Shown here one piece after another: positions 8,593 through 17,447 of a stretch of 58,691 bases of DNA. Position 1 is the first letter of the stretch; every line of letters starts with the position of its first letter. The notes under the pieces were generated by a model. The model was not told the origin of the DNA and did not search any database. It saw only the letters and a list, made by a program, of their open reading frames with translations. Origin of the DNA: an uncultured bacterium (lineage in GTDB: Bacteria > Bacillota > Clostridia > Lachnospirales > Lachnospiraceae); contig CAJMPJ010000016.1 in NCBI GenBank assembly GCA_905215155.1, forward strand, positions 1 through 58,691. The letters run 5' to 3'. Both the position numbers and the translations under genes were made by a program.

Positions 8593-9648
8593 ATGAAAAA
8601 AGTATTGGCATTATCTTTATGTGCGGCGATCGCATTAACAGGCTGCGGGAGCGCTGCTCCCAAGGGAGACAAGGAAACCACAGCAGCAGAAAAGAAACTG
8701 GTATTATCGACGTATGGTTTAAGTGAAGATGTTTCAGCAGAGGAAGTGTACAAGCCATTTGAAGACCAGTTTGGCTGCAAGATCGTGACAGAGACAGGAA
8801 GCACCAACGAGCGTTATACCAAGCTTTCCGCCAACGCTGAAAGCACCATTGATGTCATTGAGCTGTCTCAGGCCATGACTGCCAAGGGGATCGAAGAAGG
8901 GCTTTTTGAGCCTCTTGATTTAAGCAAGATTGAAAACAGCCAGTATTTAATCGGTGCGGCAAAGACTATGGCTGAAGCTGGCCAGGGAATCGCTTATACA
9001 ATCAACAGCATTGGTATTATGTATGATGCAGAAGCAGTCGGGTTTGAGATCAAGAGCTTTGATGATCTATGGAAAGCAGAATTAGAAGGAAGCATTGCAA
9101 TCCCTGATATCACAACCACCTTCGGTCCTGCTATGGTTTATATGGCAAGTGATTACAAGGGGGTTGACGTAACAAGCGACAATGGAAAAGCAGCCTTTGA
9201 GGCGCTGGAAGAATTAAAACCAAACCTGGTAAAAACCTATGCCAAATCTTCCGATCTGATCAATATGTTTACTTCCGGAGAGATCAAAGCAGCCATTGTA
9301 GGAGATTTCGGCGTTCCTACCATCAAAGAAGCGAATCCAAATCTGACCTACGTGACACCAGAAGTAACTTATGCGAACTTTAACACCATCAGCATCACCA
9401 AAAACTGCAAGGACAAAGAACTGGCTTATGCCTATATCAATTACCGCTTGAGTAAGGAACTGCAGGCCAAAACCGCAAAAGCATTAAATGAAGCACCTAC
9501 CAACAACCAGGTAGAGATAGAAGAATCTAATGCCGTCAGCATGACCTACGGTCCTGTGGCAGAGAATGCCAAAGTACTGGATTATTCCTTTGTGAATCCG
9601 ATCTTGAGTGACTGGATCGACCAGTGGAACCGTATCATCAACAGCTAA
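8593..9648 (+). CDS. ABC transporter substrate-binding lipoprotein, PotD-like (351 aa)
   Basis: A lipoprotein signal peptide (MKKVLALSLCAAIALTGC, lipidated Cys18) anchors it outside the membrane. The mature part has the layout of family-1 extracellular binding proteins of the PotD/iron group: ALSTYGLSEDV-like first strand, DVIELSQAM, AYTINSIGIMYDAEAV, and a late YAYINYRLS helix. It is the fourth component of the same operon and should set substrate specificity. Start ATG 8593, with AGAGGAATG upstream. Twelve bases separate its stop from adenine deaminase. Confidence 0.9.
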   Translation: MKKVLALSLCAAIALTGCGSAAPKGDKETTAAEKKLVLSTYGLSEDVSAEEVYKPFEDQFGCKIVTETGSTNERYTKLSANAESTIDVIELSQAMTAKGIEEGLFEPLDLSKIENSQYLIGAAKTMAEAGQGIAYTINSIGIMYDAEAVGFEIKSFDDLWKAELEGSIAIPDITTTFGPAMVYMASDYKGVDVTSDNGKAAFEALEELKPNLVKTYAKSSDLINMFTSGEIKAAIVGDFGVPTIKEANPNLTYVTPEVTYANFNTISITKNCKDKELAYAYINYRLSKELQAKTAKALNEAPTNNQVEIEESNAVSMTYGPVAENAKVLDYSFVNPILSDWIDQWNRIINS

Positions 9649-9661
9649 GGAAAGTGAAAAT

Positions 9662-11362
9662 ATGAAGGTTGACTTATTAATTCGTAATGGATGGGTCTAC
9701 CGGACATACAGGCAATGTTTTGAACAGGCGGACATTGCAATCGTGGGGGAAAGGTTTTACGACATTTCCCCTGCTTCCTGTTATGAGTCCGGCTGTGTGG
9801 TGGATGCAAAAGGCAAATATATCATACCAGGACTTCTTGATATCCATATGCATATCGAAAGCTCCATGACGTATCCATTGGAATTCTCATCAGCAGTTCT
9901 TCCCCACGGTGTGACCACTGTGGTGGCAGACCCTCATGAGATCGCAAATGTATTCGGGTTAGAAGGAATCAGACATTTTATGGAACAGGAAACGGAGCTG
10001 GATATTTTCTATGGAATCCCCTCCAGTGTTCCATCCACAAGTCCTGAGCTTGAAACCTCCGGCGGCAGGATCGGAGAGGAAGAAGTCCTGGAGCTTTTAA
10101 AGGATGACCGCATTCTTTGCCTTGGAGAAGTGATGAATGACACGGACCTGGTTTCCCCGGAGGATACTCTGATCAAGCGCATCGTAAGGCTCTGTAAAAT
10201 GGAAGGCCGTAGGCTTCGGATCGAAGGCCATTGTCCGGCGCTTACCGGAGAAGAACTGGCTGCGTTTATCGGCAGCGGTGTGGATGCCGACCATACCCAG
10301 CAGACAAAAGAATCGGTTCTTGAAAAAACAGACATGGGAATGTTTTTGGAGCTTCAGAAGAAGTCTTTAACGAAAGAAGTGGTGGAAACTGTAGTTACCC
10401 ATAATCTATATGAAAATGTTGCACTTGTAACCGACGATACCATGCCGGATCATTTAACCAAGGGCCACTTAAACCAGATTCTCCGTCTCGCGGTGGAAAA
10501 GGGGATGCCGGCGGAAAAGGCAATTTACTGTGCCACGTTTACGCCTGCCCGGAGAATGGGACTCCATGACCGGGGAATGATTGCGCCTGGCAAATTGGCA
10601 GATTTGGTCCTTTTTGATGATCTGACCGATTTTGTCCCTTCTGAAGTTTATAAAAACGGAAGATTATTTTCTCCTTCCCCAGAGGGAGAGAAGGCACCCT
10701 TCCCCGATCATTTTTATCAGTCAGTCAAATGCCGTCTGGCTCTGGCATCGGATTTTAACTTAAACCGGTGTGAGATAAAAGAAGGGACAGCCCTTGTAAA
10801 TGTGATGCAAATCCAAAACTTTGGAACCAGGATCTGCCATGTAAAACGGGAGATCCCGGTAAAGGGCGGTTCTCTGTGCTGGCAGGAGGCAGGGCTTTGT
10901 CTGGCTGCTGTCTTTGAACGTTACGGAAAGACAGGAGGTGTGGCTTACGGCCTTTTGGAACATGCGTTTCAACTTCCAGGTGCAGCCGCTACCACATGGA
11001 GCCATGACAGTCATAATCTGCTGGTCCTTGGAAATTCCGTAAAGGATATGGTGCTTGCCCAGAATCAGGTGGTCCATATGCAGGGCGGATATGTGACGGT
11101 CCGAAACGGAAAGGTGACTGCCGCTGCATCGCTTCCCGTGGGAGGCATTCTATCGGATAAAAGCATTTCAGAGCTTTCCAAAGAGCTTGCGGCCGTCCGG
11201 CAGGAGATTGAAGCAATGGGATATGAAAACAGCAACGTGATCATGTCCATTTCCACCTTGACCCTTCTGGTGTCGCCGGAATTAAAGCTGAGTGATAAGG
11301 GATTGTTTGATGTGAAAACCAAAAAGAACGTCCCTCTTGTGGAAAAATATAATTGTTTGTAA
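9662..11362 (+). CDS. ade: Adenine deaminase (566 aa)
   Basis: Converts adenine to hypoxanthine and ammonia. Metal-binding signature residues are visible: GLLDIHMHIESS (two His), HGVTTVVADPHEIANV, EGHCPALTG and DADHTQQTKE. The C-terminal half has GVAYGLLEHAF and TWSHDSHNLLVLG, as in bacterial Ade. The length of about 570 residues is standard. The start is the ATG at 9662 after AAGGAAAGTGAAAAT. Position directly after the binding-protein gene suggests cotranscription with the importer and a role in using an imported adenine-containing compound (inference). Confidence 0.95.
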   Translation: MKVDLLIRNGWVYRTYRQCFEQADIAIVGERFYDISPASCYESGCVVDAKGKYIIPGLLDIHMHIESSMTYPLEFSSAVLPHGVTTVVADPHEIANVFGLEGIRHFMEQETELDIFYGIPSSVPSTSPELETSGGRIGEEEVLELLKDDRILCLGEVMNDTDLVSPEDTLIKRIVRLCKMEGRRLRIEGHCPALTGEELAAFIGSGVDADHTQQTKESVLEKTDMGMFLELQKKSLTKEVVETVVTHNLYENVALVTDDTMPDHLTKGHLNQILRLAVEKGMPAEKAIYCATFTPARRMGLHDRGMIAPGKLADLVLFDDLTDFVPSEVYKNGRLFSPSPEGEKAPFPDHFYQSVKCRLALASDFNLNRCEIKEGTALVNVMQIQNFGTRICHVKREIPVKGGSLCWQEAGLCLAAVFERYGKTGGVAYGLLEHAFQLPGAAATTWSHDSHNLLVLGNSVKDMVLAQNQVVHMQGGYVTVRNGKVTAAASLPVGGILSDKSISELSKELAAVRQEIEAMGYENSNVIMSISTLTLLVSPELKLSDKGLFDVKTKKNVPLVEKYNCL

Positions 11363-11380
11363 GGGAAAAGGTTGATAAGT

Positions 11381-12703
11381 GTGAAAACTGTAATTATAAA
11401 TGTAATTGTAGTAACCATGAATGAGGCCCGGGAAATCCACAATCCGGGGTTTGTAATATTTGAAAAGGATACGATCCTGGCCACAGGGCTGATGAAGGAC
11501 CTTCCGGAAGAAGAGAACGTTTCCGGGGCTCAATTCATTGATGGAAAGAACGGAATCTTAATGCCTGGAATGGTCAATCTTCATACCCATATGGGAATGA
11601 TTCCATTCCGGGGTCTGGGAGATGACTGCAAGGACCGTCTCCGGGTATTCTTGCTTCCCATGGAAAATAAGGCCATGGACCAGGAAATGGTCTATTTGTC
11701 CACCCGTTACGCTGCAGGGGAAATGCTGCTCTCCGGTGTCACCTCCGTACTCGATATGTATTATTATGAAGAAGAGGCGGCAAAGGCCATGGATGAAATG
11801 GGAATGAGGGGAATTGCGGGCCAGACTGTTATGAATGAGGGAGCCTGTGATTTTTCAGATCCTTTTGACGCCATTGCATATGGGGAAAGGCTGATAAAAA
11901 AATACGCGGCTCACCCCCGCATCTCCGCCTGTGTGGCTCCCCACGGAACCAGTACCTGCTCCAAAGAAGTCCTTTTGGCGGCTTACCAGGCCGATGCCTC
12001 TTATCAGGTACCTTTTACCATCCATACAGCCGAAATGGATTATGAGATGGAATATTTCCGCAAAGATTACGGTATGACACCGGTCCAGTATCTGGATAGC
12101 ATCGGAGTTCTGGGAGAAGTGACCGTGGCCGCCCACTGCATTCATATGACGGAAGAGGACTTGCTTCTATTAAAAAAGAGCGGGGCAAAAGTGGCTCACT
12201 GCATCGGCTCCAACACTAAAGCAGCCAAAGGAGTTGCACCTGTCACGAATATGCTTGAAAAGGAAATTCCCGTAGGACTTGGAACCGATGGCCCTGCCAG
12301 CGGAAATACGTTAGATCTCCTGACTCAAATGAAGCTGTGTGCGGATTTTCATAAAAATGAAACCAAGGACAGAAGTGCATTTCCGGCTGAAACCATCGTT
12401 TCCCTTGCCACAATCCAGGGAGCAAAGGCATTGGGGCTTGATGCTGTGACCGGTTCCATAGAGCCTGGAAAGCAGGCAGATATGGTGCTGGTGGAAACCG
12501 GCTCCGCCAATATGTTTCCGGTTTACGATCCCTATTCCGCCCTGGTCTACAGCGCCAATGCTTCCAACGTGGAAGCCGTGTATGTGGCAGGAGAATGTCT
12601 GGTAAAGGATAAGAGGCTGGTAAACGTGGAGCTGAATGAACTGAGAGATTCCCTGATACAGAAAATGAAAAAAACGGAATTCAGGAAATACATGGTTTTA
12701 TAA
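11381..12703 (+). CDS. Amidohydrolase of the SsnA/MtaD/TrzA type (440 aa)
   Basis: A cytoplasmic metal-dependent deaminase/hydrolase. Motifs: MVNLHTHMGM (HxH), IHTAEM, AAHCIHM and GTDGPASGNTLDLL, together the layout of 5'-methylthioadenosine/S-adenosylhomocysteine deaminases and chlorohydrolase relatives. I start it at GTG 11381 (AAAAGG nine bases upstream); TTG at 11372 is an in-frame alternative. It is the last gene of the importer-ade operon. Substrate class is inferred from motifs only; guanine, methylthioadenosine or S-adenosylhomocysteine are all possible. Confidence 0.85.
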   Translation: MKTVIINVIVVTMNEAREIHNPGFVIFEKDTILATGLMKDLPEEENVSGAQFIDGKNGILMPGMVNLHTHMGMIPFRGLGDDCKDRLRVFLLPMENKAMDQEMVYLSTRYAAGEMLLSGVTSVLDMYYYEEEAAKAMDEMGMRGIAGQTVMNEGACDFSDPFDAIAYGERLIKKYAAHPRISACVAPHGTSTCSKEVLLAAYQADASYQVPFTIHTAEMDYEMEYFRKDYGMTPVQYLDSIGVLGEVTVAAHCIHMTEEDLLLLKKSGAKVAHCIGSNTKAAKGVAPVTNMLEKEIPVGLGTDGPASGNTLDLLTQMKLCADFHKNETKDRSAFPAETIVSLATIQGAKALGLDAVTGSIEPGKQADMVLVETGSANMFPVYDPYSALVYSANASNVEAVYVAGECLVKDKRLVNVELNELRDSLIQKMKKTEFRKYMVL

Positions 12704-12830
12704 ACAGAAGGACGGAACGGATAAAAAAAGGGTATATTTTGGTTTATTTAAACGAAAATCTGGAAACCATTTAGAAAGCGGAAAAAAGTATCTTTTGTCA
12801 CAGATTCGCCGTTTCTGCGGATAGAAATAA

Positions 12831-12859
12831 TTGACAACCATATGTCCCTGTGGTAAACT
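12831..12859 (+). promoter_or_regulatory. Sigma-A promoter of rpsO
   Basis: TTGACA (12831-12836), 17 bases, TAAACT (12854-12859), about 97 bases upstream of the rpsO start. Confidence 0.8.
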
Positions 12860-12867
12860 GTACAAGT

Positions 12868-12955
12868 ATTAATTTGCGCCAATGCCCGGTATCTCGGATA
12901 CTCCAACCAGTACTTGGTATGTGGTGAGAATCATTCATAAAAGGAGGAAATCGAC
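12868..12955 (+). promoter_or_regulatory. rpsO: rpsO 5' leader with paired elements (possible S15 autoregulatory leader)
   Basis: The transcribed leader has a short hairpin (GGTATC TCG GATACT, 12890-12904) and an adjacent ACCA/TGGT pairing before the strong AAGGAGG at 12942. S15 represses its own mRNA through leader structures in several phyla; whether this one binds S15 is inference from position and fold potential. Confidence 0.4.
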
Positions 12956-13222
12956 ATGATTTCAAAGGAAAAGAAAGCAGCAATTATTGCTGAATATGGA
13001 AGAAAAGCTGGCGACACAGGTTCACCAGAAGTACAGATCGCTATTCTGACAGAAAGAATCACAGAATTAACCGATCATCTTCAGAAGAACCCAAAAGATC
13101 ATCATTCCAGAAGAGGTCTTCTGATGATGGTTGGACAGAGAAGAGGTCTTCTTGACTACTTAAAGAAGACAGAGTTAGACAGCTACCGTTCTTTGATCGA
13201 GAAGTTAGGAATCAGAAAATAA
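12956..13222 (+). CDS. rpsO: 30S ribosomal protein S15 (88 aa)
   Basis: Primary 16S rRNA-binding protein of the small-subunit platform. The sequence has the family core [16 protein letters not shown] and DHHSRRGLL, then [12 protein letters not shown], at standard length. ATG 12956 is preceded by AAAGGAGGAAATCGAC. It is followed by pnp, the conserved order in bacteria, though here separated by 359 bases. Confidence 0.98.
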   Translation: MISKEKKAAIIAEYGRKAGDTGSPEVQIAILTERITELTDHLQKNPKDHHSRRGLLMMVGQRRGLLDYLKKTELDSYRSLIEKLGIRK

Positions 13223-13231
13223 TAAACCATT

Positions 13232-13262
13232 TAGGGTGGAGAACTTCTCCACCCTATCTGTC
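13232..13262 (+). terminator. Terminator/attenuator hairpin after rpsO
   Basis: TAGGGTGGAG (13232-13241) pairs perfectly with CTCCACCCTA (13247-13256) around AACTT. The following TCTGTCTATT is only moderately T-rich, so readthrough into pnp is likely. Confidence 0.65.
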
Positions 13263-13297
13263 TATTAAGAAAAGAATGTTAAAAGTAGAAGCATCCC

Positions 13298-13528
13298 CCG
13301 AGACCGCTGATGTGCGCGTAACAAGCAGAGCCATAAGTGAGTCATTCGGACAGGATATGCTCGCATATCCAATCCGAATGACTCACTTATGGCGAGCAAC
13401 CGCGAACGAGGGACAATAGTCCCGAGTCTGCGGCTGCGCATTCTGCCAAAGGCGGAATCTGCTTGTCATCTAACGGGCCGCACCCTCACACTTTTGATCT
13501 TTCGTTACGCGTAGATCAGTAGTTTCGG
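13298..13528. repeat. Large multi-hairpin inverted-repeat element between rpsO and pnp
   Basis: About 230 bases, more GC-rich than the flanks, with nested self-complementarity. The outer helix is 13307-13322 with 13504-13519 (14 Watson-Crick pairs, one G-U, one mismatch), extended by 13298-13303 with 13523-13528. Inside, ACAAGCAGA (13321-13329) pairs with TCTGCTTGT (13458-13466). A perfect 20-bp inverted repeat is formed by 13331-13350 and 13373-13392, and its loop itself contains GGATATG/CATATCC. Further hairpins are GGGAC AATA GTCCC (13410-13423), flanked by CCGC/GCGG, and ATTCTGCC AAA GGCGGAAT (13440-13458). There is no convincing ORF. It could be a structured RNA, an RNase-processing element or a dispersed palindromic (MITE-like) repeat. 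Confidence 0.7.
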
Positions 13529-13581
13529 CATCTTCTGCTATTTAATATAAATTTTAAGTAATATATAAAAGGAGATCCAGT

Positions 13582-15711
13582 ATGTACAAGAGTTTTAGTA
13601 TGGAACTGGCCGGCAGAACATTGACTGTTGATGTCGGCAGAGTAGCGAAGCAGGCAAACGGAGCAGCTTTCATGCACTATGGTGACACCGTAGTATTAGC
13701 GACCGCAACTGCTTCTGACAAGCCAAGGGATGGAATTGACTTCTTTCCTCTGAGTGTAGAATACGAAGAGAAACTTTACTCCGTAGGAAAGATTCCAGGC
13801 GGATTTAACAAAAGAGAGGGAAAAGCATCTGAGAATTCCATTCTGACTTCCCGTGTCATTGACCGTCCGATGAGGCCGTTGTTTCCAAAAGATTACCGTA
13901 ACGACGTTACTTTAGACAATATTGTTATGTCCGTAGACCAGGACTGCAGTCCGGAGCTTACCGCTATGTTGGGGTCTGCCATTGCCACCTCCATTTCGGA
14001 TATCCCATTTAACGGACCGTGTGCATCCACTCAGATCGGACTTGTTGACGGAGAATTTGTAGTCAATCCGACCCAGGCTCAGAAACAGGTTTCTGATATG
14101 GCCCTTACGGTTGCGTCCACAAGGGAAAAGGTGATCATGATCGAGGCCGGAGCCAATGAAGTACCGGAAGACAAGATGATCGAAGCCATTTTTAAAGCTC
14201 ATGAAGTAAATCAGGAAATCATTAAATTCATTGATACCATCGTGGCAGAATGCGGAAAGCCAAAGCACACCTATACCAGCTGTGCAGTACCGGAAGAGTT
14301 ATTTGCAGCCATTCGTGAAATCGTACCTCAGGAAGAGATGGAGGTTGCTGTATTCACCGATGAGAAGCAGGTCAGAGAAGAGAACATCCGTAAGATCACT
14401 GAGAAGCTGGAGGAAGCCTTTGCTGATAAAGAGGAATGGCTTGCCGTACTGGGAGAGGCAATTTACCAGTACCAGAAAAAGACGGTCCGCAAGATGATCT
14501 TAAAAGACCACAAGCGTCCTGACGGCCGTGCCATGAATGAGATCCGCCATCTGGCAGCAGAAATTGATCTCCTTCCAAGAGTACATGGTTCCGCCATGTT
14601 TACCCGCGGTCAGACACAGATTTTAAATATCTGTACCCTTGCGCCATTGTCTGAGAGACAGAGATTGGACGGCATTGATGATCAGGAAACTTCCAAGAGA
14701 TATATGCACCACTACAATTTCCCGTCCTTCTCCGTAGGAGAGACAAGACCTTCCAGAGGTCCGGGACGCCGTGAGATCGGTCATGGAGCATTGGCAGAGA
14801 GAGCCCTGGTTCCGGTTCTTCCGTCAGAGGAAGAATTCCCATATGCGATCCGTACCGTGTCTGAGACCATGGAATCCAACGGTTCCACCTCCCAGGCCAG
14901 CATCTGTTCTTCCTCCATGTCCTTAATGGCAGCAGGTGTTCCGATAAAGGCACCGGTAGCCGGCATTTCCTGCGGTCTGATTACGGGAGATACGGATGAG
15001 GATTATATCGTTCTTACCGATATTCAGGGACTGGAAGACTTTTTCGGAGATATGGACTTTAAGGTAGGCGGTACTCATAAAGGTATTACAGCCATTCAGA
15101 TGGATATTAAGATCCACGGTTTAACAAGACCGATCATTGAAGAAGCCATCCGTACCACCAGAGAAGCAAGACTTTACATTCTTGATGAGGTTATGGCAAA
15201 AGCAATCAGTGAACCTCGCAAGGAAGTTGGAAAATATGCTCCTAAGATCGACCAGATCAGCATTGATCCTCAGAAGATCGGTGATGTGGTTGGTAAGCAG
15301 GGCAAGGTCATCAACAAGATCATTGAAGAGACCGGTGTTAAAATTGATATTTCCGATGACGGCAGTGTATCTGTCTGCGGAACGGACCAGGCGATGATCG
15401 ACCGCGCCATTGAGATCATCAAGAGCATCGTTACCGATCTTGAGGCTGGACAGATTATGACAGGTAAGGTTGTAAGAATCATGAATTTCGGAGCCTTCGT
15501 AGAACTGGCACCGAATAAAGATGGTATGATTCATATTTCCAAGCTGTCTGATAAGAGAGTAGCAAAAGTAGAAGATGTGGTAAACATCGGCGACGTCGTG
15601 ACCGTAAAGATTATGGAAGTCGATAAGATGGGCAGAATCAATTTAAGCATGAAGCCAACCGATCTCAATCCAAAAGCAGAAGAAGCCAAAGAAGCAAAAG
15701 GAAATGAATAA
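13582..15711 (+). CDS. pnp: Polyribonucleotide nucleotidyltransferase (PNPase, 709 aa)
   Basis: 3'-to-5' phosphorolytic exoribonuclease of mRNA turnover. Two RNase PH-like domains are visible (N-terminal YGDTVVLATA, and a second core from about 315 with RPDGRAMNEIRHL and GSAMFTRGQTQ). They are followed by a KH domain (IDPQKIGDVVGKQGKVINKI, about 560-580) and an S1 domain (TGKVVRIMNFGAFVEL, about 625 on). Length is standard. ATG 13582 follows AAAGGAGATCCAGT. Confidence 0.98.
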   Translation: MYKSFSMELAGRTLTVDVGRVAKQANGAAFMHYGDTVVLATATASDKPRDGIDFFPLSVEYEEKLYSVGKIPGGFNKREGKASENSILTSRVIDRPMRPLFPKDYRNDVTLDNIVMSVDQDCSPELTAMLGSAIATSISDIPFNGPCASTQIGLVDGEFVVNPTQAQKQVSDMALTVASTREKVIMIEAGANEVPEDKMIEAIFKAHEVNQEIIKFIDTIVAECGKPKHTYTSCAVPEELFAAIREIVPQEEMEVAVFTDEKQVREENIRKITEKLEEAFADKEEWLAVLGEAIYQYQKKTVRKMILKDHKRPDGRAMNEIRHLAAEIDLLPRVHGSAMFTRGQTQILNICTLAPLSERQRLDGIDDQETSKRYMHHYNFPSFSVGETRPSRGPGRREIGHGALAERALVPVLPSEEEFPYAIRTVSETMESNGSTSQASICSSSMSLMAAGVPIKAPVAGISCGLITGDTDEDYIVLTDIQGLEDFFGDMDFKVGGTHKGITAIQMDIKIHGLTRPIIEEAIRTTREARLYILDEVMAKAISEPRKEVGKYAPKIDQISIDPQKIGDVVGKQGKVINKIIEETGVKIDISDDGSVSVCGTDQAMIDRAIEIIKSIVTDLEAGQIMTGKVVRIMNFGAFVELAPNKDGMIHISKLSDKRVAKVEDVVNIGDVVTVKIMEVDKMGRINLSMKPTDLNPKAEEAKEAKGNE

Positions 15712-15731
15712 ATTAATCAGCTGAGACGTGT

Positions 15732-15778
15732 AACGGGCAGCAGACAGACCATACGGGCTCTGTCTGCTGCCCGTTTTC
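15732..15778 (+). terminator. Rho-independent terminator of pnp
   Basis: AACGGGCAGCAGACAGA (15732-15748) pairs with TCTGTCTGCTGCCCGTT over a ten-base loop, ending in TTTTC. Confidence 0.9.
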
Positions 15779-15803
15779 AATGAAGCGGTTTAAGAGGAAT
15801 CTT

Positions 15804-17447
15804 ATGATGGATATTTATTATAATGCAGTGATTTATGCAAAAAAAGGCATGGAAGCAGATGCCATGGGAGTAGAAAATGGAAGAGTGGCATTCATTGGTA
15901 CCTTTTCTCAAGCCAGACAGTGGGAAAGCGGCGATGATGCTGTGTGGCATGATATGAATGGTGCATTTGTTGTTCCTGGCTTTATTGATTCCCATCTCCA
16001 TCTTCTTTCCTACGGCAGGGGACTAAGCTCCCCTAATTTGGCAAAGCATACCTCATCCATAAAAGCTTTGGTAGAAGCGCTTTCCGCTTATAAGAGCAGG
16101 ACCCATAATTCGGAAGCCTGGATCGTGGGAAGCGGCTGGAATCAGGAATGTTTTGAGGGGGAAAAACGGCTTCCCAACCGGTACGATCTGGATCAGGTTT
16201 CAACATGTCAGCCGGTGATTGCCTACCGTTCCTGCAGACACATTGCCTGTGTCAATTCAGCAGCACTTGAGGCCGCAGGCATAACTGGGAATACGGTGAA
16301 TCCCGAGGGCGGTTTTATTGATTTTGATGAGAATGGCGAACCAACCGGAATTCTGAGGGAATACGCGATCAATCTGGTCAGTGGGCTGATACCGGTTCCT
16401 GAAGCAGATGAAATAAAATATTATATGGTTCAGGCTATGAAAAAGCTGAATTCTTATGGGATTACCTCGGTTCAGACCGATGACTTTGGCGCCTTTCCAG
16501 GTGTTTCTTATGAAACGGTGATACGGGCATATGAGGAGCTGGAAGCAGAAGGTCTGCTGACGGTTAAAGTATACGAACAATGTTTATTAGAAGAAATGCA
16601 GGACTTAAAAGGGTTTATAGAAAAAGGATACCGGACGGGAAAAGGAAGTCCGTTTTTTGCCATCGGTCCGTTAAAGATCATTGCAGACGGTTCCATGGGA
16701 GCAAGAACGGCATTTTTAAGTGCCCCTTATGCCGATGACTCCGTTAATCCCCATAACTGCGGGATTAATATTTACAGCCAGCAACAGCTTGATGAGAAGG
16801 TGGTGTATGCATCGGATCACGGAATGCAGGTAGCGGTCCATGCCATAGGCGATCAGGCCATGGAGATGGCAGCAGGTTCCATGGAAAAGGCACTTTGCGG
16901 AAATCGGAAAAATCCCCTTCGCCATGGGATCGTCCATTGTCAGCTGACAACCAAAGCCCTTTTGGAAACCTTTCGGAAATGGAATCTACATGCTTATATC
17001 CAGTCGATTTTCCTGGATCATGACAATTATGTGGTGGAGAAGAGACTGGGAAAGGAACGGGCTGCCAGTACGTATGCCTTCAAGACCTTATTGGAACTGG
17101 GACTTGATGTTTCCAATGGTTCGGATGCCCCTGTAGAATCCCCTGATGTGCTTGGGGGAATCCAGTGTGCGGTTACAAGGACCACTCTGGACGGATCAAA
17201 GACATTTTTGCCGGAGCAGTCATTGTCTGTGGAAGAAGCCCTCCAAACCTTTACCGTGATGGGAGCCAGAGCCAGCTTTGAAGAGAATGAAAAGGGAATG
17301 CTCCTTCCCGGCATGGCGGCTGATTTCACGGTTCTTTCCCAGGATATCCGGCACTGTCCTCCGGAAACCATAAAAGATACGAAGGTATGCCAGACCTTTG
17401 TAAACGGTATCTGTGTTTACGATGGAGAGGACTCAAATAACAGATGA
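15804..17447 (+). CDS. YtcJ-like metal-dependent amidohydrolase (547 aa)
   Basis: Belongs to the amidohydrolase-3 group (YtcJ/LAF3). Motifs: VPGFIDSHLHLLSYG (HxH), a Lys-region IADGSMGARTAFL, AVHAIGDQAMEMA and NGSDAPVESPDVLGGIQ. The start is the ATG at 15804 (AAGAGG six bases upstream) with ATG 15807 as alternative; a frame opening at 15780 lies inside the terminator. It is a single-gene unit after pnp. The physiological substrate of YtcJ proteins is unknown. Its last 31 bases overlap the 3' end of the convergent TOPRIM gene. Confidence 0.88.
   Translation: MMDIYYNAVIYAKKGMEADAMGVENGRVAFIGTFSQARQWESGDDAVWHDMNGAFVVPGFIDSHLHLLSYGRGLSSPNLAKHTSSIKALVEALSAYKSRTHNSEAWIVGSGWNQECFEGEKRLPNRYDLDQVSTCQPVIAYRSCRHIACVNSAALEAAGITGNTVNPEGGFIDFDENGEPTGILREYAINLVSGLIPVPEADEIKYYMVQAMKKLNSYGITSVQTDDFGAFPGVSYETVIRAYEELEAEGLLTVKVYEQCLLEEMQDLKGFIEKGYRTGKGSPFFAIGPLKIIADGSMGARTAFLSAPYADDSVNPHNCGINIYSQQQLDEKVVYASDHGMQVAVHAIGDQAMEMAAGSMEKALCGNRKNPLRHGIVHCQLTTKALLETFRKWNLHAYIQSIFLDHDNYVVEKRLGKERAASTYAFKTLLELGLDVSNGSDAPVESPDVLGGIQCAVTRTTLDGSKTFLPEQSLSVEEALQTFTVMGARASFEENEKGMLLPGMAADFTVLSQDIRHCPPETIKDTKVCQTFVNGICVYDGEDSNNR

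Noticed and set aside
13582..15711. Several antisense open frames of 60-137 codons within pnp and neighbouring conserved genes
   Set aside because: Typical shadow frames of codon-biased genes, with no ribosome sites.
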